Assembly (NCBI GenBank): GCA_037447655.1
Contig: JBBHKE010002128.1
Location: forward strand, 1-64,000
Direction: 5' to 3'
Source: Zygnema cylindricum
Taxonomy: Eukaryota > Streptophyta > Zygnematophyceae > Zygnematales > Zygnemataceae
DNA length: 64,000 bases
The notes under the pieces are model-generated. The model was not told where the DNA came from, did not search any database, and worked only from the letters and a program-made list of their open reading frames with translations. The translations under genes and the position numbers were made by a program. This document shows, piece by piece, positions 11,084 to 22,690 of this stretch (its first letter is position 1; the number at the start of each line of letters is the position of its first letter).

Positions 11084-11701
11084 TACATCGCGAATCGTAA
11101 TTAGAGTAAATAACGCTAATTTGGCCGCTCGAAATTTCAACTCTATCACGTCAAATAAAGTAAATGATTCTAATTTTTTCATTATTCTAATTTAGGTAAG
11201 GTTTAATTAGCGTAAAAAAATATAATATAGGTTTGTTTTAAATAGTGTGGAGTACGGACGACGTCCGACCGTGCAAAATTGTACTTTTATAAGTAAAAAG
11301 ATACAAATAATGATTTAATACAATCGCGCTCGCACGTGAAATCGCACTAAACAAAAAATTAATTACATCGAAAAAAAGTCGTTTGCATAACTCTCGTCCG
11401 TCGACAGCATCGCCGCCAGTGTGAACATTAATTGACATTCAACGCGACAAATAGTACTAACGTCATAATGACGTCAAAACTATACGGACTGACAGCTTTT
11501 GTACGTCTACGTAATTTAGTGTTTATAATTTCAGCGCGGATAAATATTGCCGACATAACCCAATTTAGAGTACTTAAGTAAATTAGAGTAAAATTCCCCT
11601 GTGAAAAAGTTCTATCACATAAATTAGAGCTCATTACTCTAATGTTTTTTTTTGTTTTTTACTCTAATTTTTTCATAACACTAATTAGGATTCGCGATGT
11701 A
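11084..11701. mobile_element. MITE with TA target duplication (Tc1/mariner-like)
   Basis: The termini are inverted: CATCGCGAATCGTAATTAG at 11086 and its near-perfect complement ending at 11699 (CTAATTAGGATTCGCGATG), each flanked by TA. Motifs of the form TAATTAGAGTAA recur inside. A TA duplication with 19-bp inverted ends and no coding capacity fits a Stowaway-like or other Tc1/mariner-derived MITE of 614 bp. Assignment to PIF/Harbinger (3-bp duplications) fits less well because only TA is shared. Confidence 0.7.
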
Positions 11702-11760
11702 CTCTCCAAATGGATCAGTTCCCGGATTTTCTTCGACATCAACCTTTGCCTTGAGTGGCC

Positions 11761-13176
11761 TTAAAACTTTTGAAAAAACGACAAATACAAAATCAAAATA
11801 TTTACGAGTACAGATGTAACATAATTCCCCAATTGCTCGACTTCAGGGTCATAAACTACACCAATTGCTAGCAATCCGGCCCAACAAGTGCCAAACTTCG
11901 CATGAAAATCCATTTTTTCAGTCTCATTTTGTTTAAAATATTTCCCGCGCATATGTCTTTTCCAAAAAAAGTGCACCAAATAGCTTTTTTTTTTACCAAA
12001 CTGACTTGATGTATCATTTTTCATCGAAGGTGCCCTCGATTCCAGGCGACACTTCAAAAAAATTAGGAGGATCTCCCCATTAGCCACGAGATGCGATAAC
12101 CATTCCCGAAAAAGTTCTAAACCTCAAAAATGTAACTTTTTCTTTTCCTAACCTCTCATATCACACCGTTAATGGTAAGTTACCTCGTACAGTCATCATT
12201 GGATATCGATGATCGCCGACATGAGTATTGTGAGCCAACACTATTCCTCCCAGTTGTTTCTTCGCGTCACTACCCTCACGCTTTTTTCCACAATTTGGAT
12301 AAAGCTTGAATTAGACGCTGAAAAGTATCGGCCATATGAGAATTCCTTACATTCCAAGATTTTTCATCTCCAAGAACCATTGTTTGGAAATAAATTTCAA
12401 CATCTCGTATCACAATCGCATTTTCTCGAGCGTTAAAAATATGGCTATCCGGATCCTTTGGATCGTCATTGTGATCGCAATCATGGGAAGGCATTTTCTC
12501 TTTAAGAATTTTCTGTAAAATTGCGATAACGGAATCACGACATCCTTCCGGTTTCGATAACAGCGAACGAGCATATCGTTTTTCGTTTCATCGAAACAAG
12601 CGCAGTATTTCCGGGCATGTTTCGCCATTTCTGGATTGATTTTTGTCAACTCTTCTATAACTGCTTCCATCGATTCGTCGAGACCGTAAAGACCAACTCT
12701 ATGCTATGGATCCAGTTTACTGTTAAAATCTTTGAGCCATTCAAAAAATCCACCATTTCTTCATTCGCCCACATCTACATCGGCCATCGTTTGAATTCTG
12801 TTTCCAAAACTTTTTTCGCAGATTCTGCGATTCCCATTGTCACATACTGATGAATCACATAACAAGAACGCCAATCTACTTCGACAGAAATAAACCGGAA
12901 CTTAATTAGAGAATCGGGGTTTGAAATAAGCTCTCGTGAAATAATTTGCCGGATGCGGTAAAATTTGTAAGTACCATGAGAAGCTTCTCCAAGCATTACT
13001 ACTGTATAATTGGTAAGCTGATTGGAAAAAGATTTCAGTTCCGTTACGGGCGACGGAACGGAAATTGCGGTTGCAATCTGCGCCTGCAAAAAATACTTTT
13101 CCAAGATTGTGAATCTGAATCCATGGCGGATTTTCCAAGTCTTCCTTTTGTCACTCTTGTTAGCAATTCTAAACAC
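11761..13176 (-). pseudogene. erythromycin-esterase-like protein, broken
   Basis: Successive minus-strand frames match the erythromycin esterase (EreA/EreB-like) family in order. An N-terminal block with LGEASHGTYKFYRIR and the EVDWRSCYVI segment is at 13176-12778. MWANEEMVDF is at about 12770. The MEAVIEELTKINPEMAKHAR block is at 12670-12600. FNARENA and SWNVRNSHMADT are at 12440-12320. The LAHNTHVGD motif is at about 12220-12195. AIGVVYDPEVE is at about 11870-11840. The catalytic-type Glu/His motifs (GEASHGT, HNTHVG) remain, but the frame is cut by a TAG where the family has Trp (12775), a one-base deletion near 12735, another TAG near 12700 and further shifts. It could be a multi-exon gene in part, but the stops inside conserved blocks argue for a pseudogene. 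The family is mainly bacterial, so horizontal origin is possible. The substrate is unknown. Confidence 0.75.
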
Positions 13177-14235
13177 TAGACTTTTGTTAGTGAAAAATTA
13201 CGAACTTCAAATCAATTTTTTTTGTAAATCATCAGCTTTAGAAGCAAGTCCTTCACTTTACACGAAAATTTACAAAGCATACAGGAAGCATTGAATATTA
13301 TTCTGTCCAAGCAAAAGGTAAATTGTGAAGATGTAAAGCTCTACATCAGTTTTTTCTGTTTCTCTGTTCTAAGTTTCTAATTGGCCCATTGACTTTCGTA
13401 CTAAACTTGTAAAACATACTTTTAATATCTTGCGAAAACGTATGGAAATATTCTATGAGGTTAGCCCGTATTATACTCGTTTGATACGCGAACTTTGGCT
13501 TAAACACGCGTTTAAATACGCGTACGTGACGATTAGCAGCGCGTTAATTATCCGTATGATGCGCGTATAATACGAAAAAACAGTTCAAAATGGTTTTATT
13601 CAATTGCTTTTCGTACACTCGACCTAGAAGACTACAACAAGAAGTTGGAACGCTCTTAAAATAAGAAATTCTTAGTAAATATTGAAAAGAAAAGTCTGAC
13701 ACCAATGTACTGTACACTTCCGAAACAAGCTTTTTGTAAGAAAAGGAATGCTTTCTTGCTTGAAAAATTTGCATGTCGTCACGTCACGTGGCCTTTCACG
13801 TGTGAATTTGCATGCAAACTTGCGAAAAGTTTAAAGACGAACGCTAAGATAACTGCAGACACGTCATAGGTGTCACGTCACGCACAATGTGATTTTTAAC
13901 GGAATTCGAATACGTTCCATGCTCATGTGACGCTACACAGCGTCAAAAGCGTCATTCTGTACGGATTCTGAACGCTTAGTGTACTTTCAGTTCACTGTCG
14001 TTTGGCAGTCGAGCGTTCCAACCGTCGAAATTTTTGTTCGGTAGTCCTGTCGAAACTGGCGGGAAAAACACGTTTCGCAGTTTTTACGACAACTGTTTAA
14101 GAAAAAGCATGTAGCGTAATCCAATTCATGGAAACGACCTGAAAATTTATATGGAAGCAAAACTGTAAAACCGCGAAAGGAATCGCCATCCTCTTGTTTC
14201 GATTCCTCACACGTGTGAATGGCTGTTCTGAAATT
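13177..14235. other. spacer upstream of U2, no gene seen
   Basis: About 1 kb with short unrelated frames (for example 13544-13774 and 13987-14244 minus). Nothing is recognisable. The last tens of bases hold the U2 promoter. Confidence 0.5.
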
Positions 14236-14281
14236 CTCCCACAATTTTAGACTGCACTTACGTGTTCGGAAACCGTATAAC
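14236..14281 (+). promoter_or_regulatory. plant-type snRNA promoter (USE + TATA)
   Basis: TCCCACA at 14237-14243 matches the core of the plant upstream sequence element (RTCCCACATCG), about 70 bp before the U2 start. TATAAC at 14276-14281 sits about 31 bp before it. This two-element arrangement, with about four helical turns between elements, is what plant RNA polymerase II snRNA genes use. Confidence 0.7.
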
Positions 14282-14306
14282 TCTATCTTTTTTCAATCGT
14301 CAAAGT

Positions 14307-14500
14307 ATACCTTTCTCGGCCTTTTGGCTAAGATCAAGTGTAGTATCTGTTCTTATCAGTTTAATATCTGATACGTGGCCCATCGGGCCACACGATATTA
14401 ACCTTATTTTTCAGAGGGAAGGTTTCAAAGGGCCAGCTCGCTGGTCAGAGTCTTCGGTGTCGTCTCGGGATTGCACTACCTCCGAGAAAGGCACACCTCT
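14307..14500 (+). ncRNA. U2: U2 spliceosomal snRNA
   Basis: The first 100 bases are the near-invariant U2 sequence beginning ATACCTTTCTCGGCC. They include the branch-point recognition sequence GTAGTA (14340-14345), the stem-loop II region with the ATCGG loop context, and the Sm-binding site ATTTTT (14406-14411). The 3' part keeps stem-loops III and IV in form but diverges in sequence, as usual between lineages. The exact 3' end is estimated from the normal length of about 195 nt. U2 pairs with the intron branch site in the spliceosome. An AGTGGAA at 14528-14534 resembles the AGTNNAA part of the plant snRNA 3'-end box. The intact core and promoter suggest a functional gene. Confidence 0.93.
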
Positions 14501-14527
14501 TTTCCCCACGGGAAATAAAAACCTTAA

Positions 14528-14534
14528 AGTGGAA
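14528..14534 (+). terminator. possible snRNA 3'-end box
   Basis: AGTGGAA fits the AGTNNAA half of the plant U-snRNA 3' processing signal. The spacing to the preceding CA is longer than usual, so this is tentative. Confidence 0.35.
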
Positions 14535-14785
14535 AATTTATGGAAAACATGAAATAAACTAATTTTCACGATGATCAATGTAGTCGAAAGCCACAACTTT
14601 TGTCAAATTTTTACAGATTCATGAAAAACTGTATAACTTGATTGTAGAGGAATAAATTAAAACGTGGGGAATAAGAGGAAATAGTCACCTGGTTACGAAT
14701 CTATAAAAAGAAAAAAAGCAAGAAAGTGAACTGAAATGCTAAAATTTATTAGTAAAGAGTGAAACATCTGTCACTATGAAGAACA

Positions 14786-14912
14786 GAAAAAGAAATAAAA
14801 TGTAGTTCAATTAATTGATAAAAAAAGAGGAGCGGCTAGAAAATGGAAAAAGAAATAGAATGTAATTCAATCAATTGATAAAAAAAGAGGAGCGGCCAGA
14901 AAATGGAGAAAG
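14786..14912. repeat. 60-bp tandem duplication
   Basis: Two adjacent units of about 60 bp (14787 and 14847), differing at a few bases, including a shared AAAAAAGAGGAGCGGC segment. No coding sense is seen. Confidence 0.85.
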
Positions 14913-15399
14913 AATAAAAAACCCTATTAATGTGGAAAAGCCGAGGTGGTAAAGATGGCGAACCATCAAACTGAAAAAGACAGAAAACTAAAATGTGAAT
15001 AGAAATTGGGAAAGTATGTAGAGGGGTTAGAAAGAAAGACGGAAACAAAAACCAAATAGCGGAAATAAAAACCAAATATTGTTAACAAATAGTAAAAGTA
15101 AGTTTATTTAAAAATGTGGAATTGACTGTCATATGTACAACTATATAGAGAAAATAGCTAATAAGAATATTTACGTTATTATTGGCCCATAATCTCAGAT
15201 ATTTTTTTGCTCTTGATTAATTTCTGAATATCATTAGGAATCACCAGTGTGGCACTTTCGGTACATTGATCTAGGAGCAAAATTAAGACGTTCTCTAGAA
15301 AATTTCATAGAGATCTATATCGAAGAATAACATCACTTCTGAAAGGGCCAGCTTATTTTTATTTGTCAAATTGTCTTTTCAAATGTAAGTTTTCCCTAC

Positions 15400-16500
15400 A
15401 TTATTATGAACGTGCAATGAGTTGTGGTCTCTAGCAAAAGGACCATTTGAGTATTAAGATCAACTACCAACATTGGTGCAAATCTAGATTTTTGTCGGTT
15501 CTTGAACAGACCACCATAACCACACTAAACTAAGATGTAGGAATATAATGTGAACGGTGGCCCGATGGTTTCATGACAAATGTTACGGTACGTTTACGTG
15601 TGAATGAAGGAAAAACTATGTGATGTAAAATGAACCTTAAACTAGTTCAACAACTTTTTTTTCGCCAAGGTACATTACCTGCCGTCCACAAGTGTGCTTC
15701 AATAGTGGCACATTGTACCGCATAAGGCCCACATTTTGTTGGCTTTTTAATTTTAGTTCGTAAGTTGTAGAATACAACTGTACATAAATGACAATAAACC
15801 GTATTCGAACAGGAGATTTAGACTCAAAGTCTTGAAACGAAACATGATGCTTTCTAGAACTACTACGGTCTAGGCATCTGCGACTTTAGGAGAAAATAAT
15901 CGTACACGTAAATGAGAGTGGTAATGGTAGTGGTAGTGGATAATGTAAAGGCTTCCATTAGTTTGTTTATAGCGCATTGGGTTGATGCATGGGAAAGAGT
16001 AGCTTCAGATTCCTATAACGGTTGTTTACATCTCCGCGGTGTAAAACTTGAATGTGAAACTTAAAAGGCTGTTTGGGAACACTTGGCTACGGTTACTTTG
16101 CTAGATGGAGGACTGAAGAATGTTTTTGAATGTTTCTTTACAAATGATATTCTACTTTTCTACAATAAGGTTTTGAAGGGTGCCTACGTCATGCGACAGC
16201 AACACGTTTGGGAGTTGTAATGCGAGTCACGGTATATTGCAACACAAATCGGCTTCTTCCTCTTTTGTTTGTTTTTTTCGGAGAATCCTTGCTAGATAAT
16301 CACCTCGCGTTCAGCTTGTCAAGGAGCGAGGGGCCAGCATAAAACGAACAGCAGAAAGTTGGGAAACAGGAATCGAGGAATTGTTGCGGAGGGAAGGAAG
16401 TTAGCTTCCTGGTTGTCTATCAGGAGAGAGCGCACCGGCTACTATGTTTCCCATAGGGTGAATTATAAAAATCTACTTTTGTGTTTGTCAATAGCGAATG
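15400..16500. repeat. dispersed repeat, copy 1
   Basis: Diverged but collinear with 23475-24260. Shared landmarks include the GATAATCACCTCGC...AAGGAGCGAGGGG block (16296-16334 and 24077-24116) and the TTTTATGACAAATGT-like segment (15570 and 23570). It looks like an old transposon relic shared with the interior of the inverted-repeat element at 20901-25339. No protein is recognisable. Confidence 0.6.
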
Positions 16501-17064
16501 AAATGAATTTAGTAAAAAATTCATGGTTATGGTTAGTCAAATTCCTTTCAACCAAATGGGTTTCCCACCTCAAACTTCATGTCGTTTGAGGTGGGCCACT
16601 CGCAACAAAGTGAAGCACAAAGTACTACTGAGTAGTCAAAACAGCAAAATTGGAAAAACAATAATCAGGTAAAATCGTTCTACTCACGACCCACCGTCTA
16701 AATAGTGTGGAACACTGTGACGACGGGTGCTGAATTATTTGGCTCCCCACATAAGTTACTGTGGACTACAACTATTGTGAACTCTAAAACAAGGGGAACG
16801 ACGCAGTCACATAGGACATATTGTGGTGACAATATATGTCATTTTGACAACACCCTTTCTCATCTGGATTTTAAGTCTTCGCACCATTATTATGTATGAT
16901 AATCAATTGCCCATGTCACAGCTGACCAGCTCATGTGGAATCGGAAATCAAAAGTACACCCATTATGTGTGGGACCAACATTACTGTGGGTACAAACAGT
17001 TTACATCCCACAATGTTGAGTTTAGACTACGGATAGGCATGGACCACCTATTACAGGGGTTGGA

Positions 17065-17915
17065 TTATAAGTGAGGGCCAAGCTACATGGCGTGAAAAAG
17101 TCAATATCTTAATCAACCGAAAATAGGTTGTTCGCATGAATTGTCGCAATCGGATATGTGTTAGAGAATTTATTGTTTTGGTAGAAAGACAATCCACGGC
17201 TCTGCAGAGTTAGTTTAGGCCACAGATTGTGTCAGATTATTGTAGTTTTGCACCATTTTTAGCATAGTACATATTGAGTTGGCCAGCTACAAACTAGTGT
17301 GGCCGAATTGGGTAAGAGATTCCACCACAATGCGAACATGAGAAGATGTATGACAATAATGCGAATGGTAGCCCCGACAGTTTTATGACAAATGTCGAGG
17401 TGCATTTACGTGTGACTTTAGGCCACATTCTCCGATGTAAACGAATCTTAAAATAGTGCAAAAAATTGTCTTCAGCCAAGCCACATTATCTTTCGTTCAC
17501 AAGTGTCCTTCAACAGTGACACATTGAAGTTTTAATTTATTTTCTAAAATGCGCAATAAAAATTTATGGAAAATGGCAAAAAATTGTCATTGAATTGGAG
17601 ATTCAGGCCCTACAACGTCCCGAAACCAAACTTGATGTTTTAATGATGGATTATTTGTGTAGGACATGCTATATAGTGTGAAAAAGTCAAGTTTTCACCC
17701 AACCAAAAATGGTTGTCGTTGGACATGTGCTGGGAAAGTTATTGTTTTGGTGGGAAGACAGTCCACAACTCTCCACATTAAGTTTCGGATGTGCCAAATT
17801 ATTGTAATTTAGCACCATTCTAAGCATAGTCACTATTTGAGTTGGCCTTCTACAAACTAGTGTGGCCGAATTGGGTATGAGATTGCGCTACAATGCAAAC
17901 ATGAAAAGATTCCAC
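17065..17915. repeat. diverged tandem repeat, period about 580 bp
   Basis: 17065-17345 and 17643-17915 align along their length, sharing AAACTAGTGTGGCCGAATTG and a GTGAAAAAGTCAA landmark. The segment between them (17355-17520) resembles 15550-15730 and 23540-23650, and in reverse complement 24420-24540. The array belongs to the same old repeat family as its neighbours. Confidence 0.6.
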
Positions 17916-19143
17916 ATGTTAAAACACAGTGTTTAAAAACCATTCCTGACTCTAATGTCTTTTAATAATCCTTGGTTATTATGCTTGAATGAACTTTCCT
18001 AGGTGACATTGTTCGAATTGCTTTATGACTGACCCCAGCGAGAACATGGTTTCTTGCTACAATTGATGGTAAGATAGAAAAAAATGACAAACCTATTTAC
18101 CCTTCACCTCTAACGACTAAGACTCGGCTTCCGTTTCCTCCCAAAAGTGAATGATGATTTAATCATTGGCTCGGTGAAAGGAGTAGCTCATAAAACTGTT
18201 AAAACGGAATATTATAGGAAAGAGAATACAAACTCCTGGGAAGACAAACTTACGAAAGAAGAAGAAGAAAAAATAGAGTGCTCCGTAGGCCATCAGCGTT
18301 GCATATCCGATATTCTTAAAAATAAAATTTGGAGGGTCTACTGTTTTTTTCCTTAGCAAACGCGCCTCACCCTGAGCAGAAATAACAGGGGTACAGTAAA
18401 TGAGAGTTTTAATGCAAAAATTGACATAATGCCGATGGTTCGTGTTGGTTTACTGGAGCTGAAGGAATACACTTGAAAAACTTAAGTGGTATAACATAGA
18501 ATGTAGAGTATAACAAAAAGATTCTATTACTACATACAACTGGAGCTCGCTTTTCTTTTCGCACCTCTTTTTATAAGTGCCACTCAAAGACTCTTTTCAA
18601 AAGACTTTGGGAAAAAGAGTGCAATCAAAGTCAGAGGGATTTACTTGCCGAGTGAATGGCATTCACAACTATTGTCACATTATAAACCATCTTTCACTTA
18701 ACAGGGCTTCATCACTCAACATAAAATACCATCTCACGAAGGAGACAAATACAAGAAAGTGGTTTTACATAAAAGGAACATTGATCAGAAAACATCAGTT
18801 ATCCCAAATGAAGAGCTTAAAAATTTGAATTGAATAGATTGCAGACATGCTGCAACTCCACATTTCCAGAACATAAATAGGTCTGAATCGGCCTCTGAGC
18901 ATGCTTCCTATGCTTATTTTTGAACCTATCCTTTTCCGTCACGTTATGGAAGAATAGTATTGAAATCACTACACTTGTGAAATCTACGGCTGCAAGGGCA
19001 TGCCTTATTCCACAAAACTTTATTTCATCTAAACCGATTATTCTGCAACCTACAGAAACTGTCTGAAAGGGTCTCTCAACGACCAAGTTTCGCACTTTTC
19101 CACGTTCACAACTTCAATTTTTAGTGGCTTCTGCCCCTCCCTC
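17916..19143. other. spacer downstream of the GH16 gene
   Basis: No gene is recognised. The frames at 18147-18356 (+) and 18817-19095 (-) are short and match nothing. The part just below 19144 probably contains the 3' UTR of the GH16 gene. Confidence 0.5.
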
Positions 19144-20393
19144 CTACTGCTGCACGGTGAAGTCCAGGTACTGGACGATGTAGGATGGCTCTGTCCACTT
19201 GGCAGTGCCTGCCCACGTCCCGCCGTTGATGGCGGAGGCGTCCCAAACGCTCTGGTAGAAGTACACCGGCTGCGCCGGGAAGGGCTGCCCGGCAGCTGCC
19301 GCCACCTGGTGCACCTGCACCCCGTCGATCCACCAGCTGCCAGGGGCCAGACAGCGCCCCAGAGGGACCCGGGACAGAGAGACACGCCACGTCAGCACAC
19401 ACAGGGAGCAGGGGAATCGGTTTCTGTGGCAGACTCGATAAAGCAGCATCGAGGAGGAGAAGGAAGTAGTGAACAGAGGGGAAAAAGCGATCCTTACATG
19501 AGTTTATCGGCGCCGTAATAGACGGTGTATGTGTGGAAATCGGCCGAGCAGTCGAATCCGAGCGCCACAATTTTCTCATGTCCTCCCACTCTGCAGCCCA
19601 CAACGAATCCGCGGATCAGACAAGGAGCCATTGAACAGAAAACCGCTGCGACAAAAAAAAAAATCGCGACACCGTAGCTGCGTGGGTATCTATGGCGTCT
19701 AAGAGTGCATTTCCACGGGCGGGCGCGCACCCGTTGACATAGTAGTTGAGCTGCGCGGAGGTCTTGCTGTTCCCCAGCCATTCGAAGTCGATCTCGTCCT
19801 GCGTCTTGCTGCCCTCCAGCGAGGACAGGTAGAGCGAGGAGACGAGGCCGCTGGTGTCCCCGGCAGGACACTTGGCCCGCGCAGAGAAGGTCGTGCCAGC
19901 TGGATACCGCAGACTGGTGCGCGTCCTCGCAGCTGGAGCGACACAGACAGCCACGTCAGCAAACTCAAGTCACACGTTTGATCAAAAATAAAAAGAGACA
20001 AGTTTCCCGTCAAAATAAAAAACAAGGAAAAGGAAAAAAAAAGTTTCCCGAAAAAAAAAAAAAAAGAGCGGGAAAGGGGAAACATTTCCCCGTAACAATC
20101 TGCGTCACCGCCACGAGTCTTTTCCCACGTCTACTTCAAGATTTAGAGCATAGCATTGTGATGCCAGGTGGCGGGCACTCACTGGCCGTGCGTGTGAGGG
20201 CGATCGCGAGGCCGGAGCCCGCTATGCTGACGCTGGCGGGATTTCCGGCATCGAAGACCATGGCGGGGACGGTGGGGCCCACGAGCGCATTACTGCTGCT
20301 GAGGCGGGAGGCGGCCGGGAGGCCGCGCCCGTGGCAGCCATGGGGAGCCGCGAGGACCGCCAAGGCCACCGCCAGAGCCACTGCTAGAGCCAT
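19144..20393 (-). CDS. GH16 glycosyl hydrolase, XTH/EG16-like, four exons
   Basis: Four exons join in frame: 20393-20183, 19932-19731, 19590-19498 and 19336-19144. All introns are GT-AG (donors GTGAGT, GTGCGC, GTAAGG; acceptors CAG), and the sum is 699 bases, 232 residues plus stop. Residues 1 to about 22 form a signal peptide, so the enzyme is secreted. Exon 2 carries the GH16 catalytic motif DEIDFEWLGN, with nucleophile and acid/base glutamates in E-I-D-F-E. NYYVNG, FDCSADFHTYTVYYG and WWIDGVQV then match the substrate-cleft strands of xyloglucan-active GH16 enzymes. At 232 residues it lacks the XET_C extension of true XTHs, so an EG16-like or Crh-like glucanase or transglycosylase is equally possible. 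Expected role: remodelling of cell-wall beta-glucans. A shorter dead copy lies at 9375-9835. The first exon is GC-rich compared with the surroundings. Confidence 0.88.
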
Positions 20394-20665
20394 TCGAGAA
20401 AGGAAGCGGAGGGCGACGGAGAGAGCGGAGGGGAAGAGACAGCAGGAGAGAGAGGGGAATGGGCAGAGAAGGCAAAGGAAGGAGGGAAAGAAAGGAGCGA
20501 ATGCTTCAGCTAGGAGAAGTAAGAATTGGTAAAAATAAGTTGGTGGAGAAAGAGGTGGAAGAAGGCGGCAAAGACGAGGGAGAGAGGAGTCCGAGCGGAG
20601 AGGAAAGCGGGAGGTGGTGCTGTGCAGAGCGCAAGCCTTTCCTTTTGTACCCTGCTTCCCCGGGC

Positions 20666-20679
20666 GTGACGTACGTCAC
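20666..20679. promoter_or_regulatory. palindromic double ACGT/bZIP-type site
   Basis: GTGACGTACGTCAC is a perfect 14-bp palindrome holding two overlapping TGACGT/ACGTCA cores about 275 bp upstream of the GH16 start codon. Such sites bind bZIP factors of the TGA/CREB type. Its role here is inferred from position only. Confidence 0.45.
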
Positions 20680-20900
20680 ACTTTTTCCGGCGCGCTTATG
20701 AACTTTGTTAGTCCGCGCTACACGACAAAGCGTGGAGGCGCTGTTCCGCGCGGATGGCGGGATGGCGCTGGCGGCTGTTCAGGCGCCGAAAAAAGGTTGT
20801 ACGGATATCCCCGACTTGTCGGCCGCAGCCGGTAGTTTGTCGGCTGCCTGAAGTAGCGGACGGCGCGAAGAGCGGACTGCCGTACGGCCTACCGCTTGCG

Positions 20901-21325
20901 TGCAGTTTGAACTTTGTAAGTCCACGGTTGGTTCGCTGAACCTACCCGTTGGCGTGACACATGGCGAGTGCAAATAGAATTATCTGTTTCGACGAATAGA
21001 AATTGTGGCGTTCCATCCTTGGAGCTGATTTGTCGGCGGCGTAAATTTTGGCGCCGACGGTGACATGAACGGCGCGCTCTAACTGCCGGGCAGTGCGAGC
21101 CAGATAACAGCTCACATGCTCACACGTGTCATGTCATGTCTTGTTGACCTTTGGTGGCGCAATGGAGCTGCAGAGTGAAAGAGGAACCTATCTTGTTGTT
21201 TCTTTTCCTGTCCGCTCTCTCGAAATTCAAACGCTTCTATGTTTTGATACCGGATTACCGCTAATGTGTTGACTATCCTCTCTTGGCAACAACTTGTGGA
21301 ATTAAATTTCCAAGTCTTGTTAAAA
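20901..21325 (+). repeat. left inverted-repeat arm
   Basis: Reverse complement of 24922-25339. It begins TGCAGTTTGAACTTTG and includes a GCTCACATGCTCACACGTG block. Confidence 0.75.
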
Positions 21326-22690
21326 TTTCAAAAGTACAGCGGCATTCCCTTCGATTTCACGAAATCTTATTTGTTTGCATCAAACATTTTCCCCCTCTGA
21401 GAAATTATGTAAGAAAAGTTCTCCGTGGAATATATTGGCTTCCTTGGGGTAATCTTTCTCTTGTGTGTGTTTTATTCATTTATGCTTCCGCTGGCATTTG
21501 CACTCAGTGTTTTATTATTCGATCCTTTCAGATTCAATTGTACATTTATTAGTCGAGAATTGAATAGCCATCTTGAGAGAAATGTTTGGAGTAATGGCAC
21601 TGTTTTCCGGTGAAAAGGGGTCAAAGCTATTTTAGATTAAGGTTTTTGGATTTTACAGTTCCAAAAGGTAACATTAGCTATCGATTAATACAATGATCAC
21701 ATAGGACCAAACATTTTTTTCTTGTTAATGTCCTCTAAAATCTTCACGTCTGTTAGCGTCACAACCCGTGATGTATTACGTCAAGACGTTGAGGCACTAA
21801 GTGAAGTCTTTGTGAAAAATTGTAAGTGCATGGTGTACCTACATACTGCATGTATATTTCATGCATGCGTTTGTCTTTTTTTTTGTTCATGCAAAACACC
21901 CATATCGTGAACAAACAACTTTTAGACCATGGAACAAATCATAAACTTGTATCTTACACCTTATTGATTGAACCATACAACTTGCCATTTAATTGCAGGC
22001 AGGTGTGAGCCACATAATAGCTCACATGCTTACATGTGTCATCTCATGACTTTATGACCTTTGGTTGCGCAATAGAGCTGCAAAGTGAAAAAAACTTGTC
22101 TTGATGTTTTTTTCCCTACAATTTGATACGGGAAATACCGCTTTATGTGACGGCTTTCCATTATTTACGATAACATGTGCCATTAACTTCAAGTTCTTGT
22201 TAAAATTGAAAAGGTAAGGCAACATCCCTTTAATTTCACGAATTTTTAATAATTTGCGCAAACATTTTCCACCTGTGAGAAAAATAAAGCTATTCGTATC
22301 TATTTTGCAACTTGTAAGCAAATCATAGGTTTGTTGGCCGAAGTTGTAGGCCCATACTATATGCATTCTATACGATTGTTTTTAGAATATGCACAAACAT
22401 CATGTAGTATGGATTGTCAAAAAAAATAGGGTAAAATATAGGATTTAGTGGCACATCAATACGTAGGGATGTGAATGGTTGTAAAAATAGGTCGATTGAT
22501 GACATCTTTGTATGCGAACTACAAATAGTGCATGATGTACCCACACACTACATGGATGTTGTATGTTTGCTTCTTTATTATATTTTGTTTACGAAAAATC
22601 CCATATTGTAAACAAACTCTTTTTGAGTTACGGAGGACATCATGCACACCCTATTGATAGAAGCATTACAACTAACGGTTAAGATTTTTT
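21085..22690 (+). repeat. internal tandem pair, diverged
   Basis: 21085-21410 aligns with 22000-22290 (GAGCCA...TAGCTCACATGC, GACCTTTGG...GCGCAAT, AACATTTTCC landmarks). 21815-21990 aligns with 22510-22680 (GCATGRTGTACC, CCATAT...GTRAACAAAC). The inner half of the left arm was therefore duplicated in direct orientation. Confidence 0.65.

Noticed and set aside
18147-18356. 69-residue Glu/Lys-rich frame and its opposite-strand partner at 18159
   Set aside because: Short, with no relatives I recognise; a poly-GAAGAA stretch explains the acidic run.
21283-21613. Hydrophobic frames within the left part of the inverted-repeat element
   Set aside because: The directly duplicated copy at 22150-22400 does not keep these frames, so they are chance.
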